Source: Holacanthus passer
Taxonomy: Eukaryota > Chordata > Actinopteri > Pomacanthidae
DNA length: 64,000 nt
Assembly (NCBI GenBank): GCA_025331565.1
Contig: JAFREQ010000076.1
Span: 2,170,001 to 2,234,000, forward strand
Reading direction: 5' to 3'
Shown: piece after piece, positions 63,546 through 64,000 of the stretch
Numbering within the stretch: the first letter of the stretch is position 1
Layout of the letters: each line of letters begins with the position of its first letter
Program-made: the position numbers and the translations under genes
Notes under the pieces: model-generated
Databases searched by the model: none
Told to the model about the DNA's origin: nothing
Seen by the model: only the letters and a program-made list of their open reading frames with translations

Positions 63546-64000
63546 TGACTGAACCATCAAAGTAAAAGCGACCACACGTGAAAGTGTGAATGAAAAAAAA
63601 AGTTTCAAACATAAAGTAGTGTAATACGATTGTAAGCATAAATCAAGCATAACCTTTCAAGAATAGCAACAACAGCATTATTGCTATTACTATTATTACA
63701 ACAACAATAATAATAATGGCTCCAATTAATTTTATTGAACATAGCCTGTTCAGGGAGGGCTGAAATGCTCCACATATAATCTATAAATGTACTATAATAG
63801 GCCATTTTTTATTATTAAAATTCTAAATAGATGGTCACATAAATACATTATGGCAGCAGCCTGATTCCTTCCTTTCTTAGTTTTCAGTTTCAATGTGTTA
63901 GTTAACTGTTCGATTCGAAACAGAGTGCATGTTGTTAACTTTAATGAAAATGTTAATGAATATTAATGAAACTGTTAAATGAGCTGCTGTCAGAAATGGA
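63546..64000. other. AT-rich DNA at the right edge
   Basis: AT-rich sequence with TAATAA-type runs around 63680-63720 and repeated TTAATGAA near 63940-63980. If the cluster at 63474-63545 is a plus-strand promoter, this would be its first exon or intron. No coding frame is recognised. Confidence 0.4.

Overview
The window is nuclear DNA from a ray-finned fish, most likely a percomorph teleost. The coding exons are vertebrate genes with canonical GT-AG introns. Several dispersed repeats resemble families I know as abundant in percomorph genomes, and (CA/TG)n microsatellites are frequent. No bacterial, plasmid, phage or CRISPR feature was seen. The host identity and repeat assignments rest on recognition, not on a database search.

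Layout. At the left edge, the first coding exon (991-1059, minus strand) of a sigma-3 adaptin gene, probably ap3s2, points out of the window. After about 4 kb of non-coding DNA comes a GC-rich promoter and 5' leader (about 5270-6631), then the complete insulin-like growth factor 1 receptor gene igf1r on the plus strand. Its 21 coding exons run from 6632 to 47192 and join in frame to a 1417-residue precursor. Its 3' UTR probably ends near 52780. A short intergenic gap carries a repeat fragment and a CTCF-like motif. The complete lrrc28 gene follows on the same strand (9 coding exons, 54031-58050, 365 residues). The last 6 kb hold a possible unassigned minus-strand coding exon (61296-61453), a tRNA-derived SINE (about 61485-61865) and a promoter-like cluster with an 18-bp palindrome (63474-63545).

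The genes. igf1r encodes the cell-surface tyrosine kinase for IGF-1 and IGF-2. Every expected landmark is intact: signal peptide, L1, Cys-rich, L2, three FnIII domains, furin site, transmembrane helix, NPEY docking site and kinase. The 21-exon layout without a small insulin-receptor-type exon 11 separates it from insr. lrrc28 encodes a leucine-rich-repeat protein of little-known function. In my recollection igf1r and lrrc28 both lie on human 15q26.3 and AP3S2 on 15q26.1, so the linkage looks like a conserved vertebrate block. The three genes are not known to share a pathway.

No new multi-gene system is visible. The points most worth a second look are long (TG)n tracts that replace the pyrimidine tract at the acceptors of igf1r exons 5, 19 and 21; a uORF cluster in the igf1r leader; an expanded Pro/Ser- and Gly-rich receptor tail with a Tyr-to-Phe change; the orphan minus-strand exon next to a SINE; and the palindromic CRE/YY1-like cluster near the right end.
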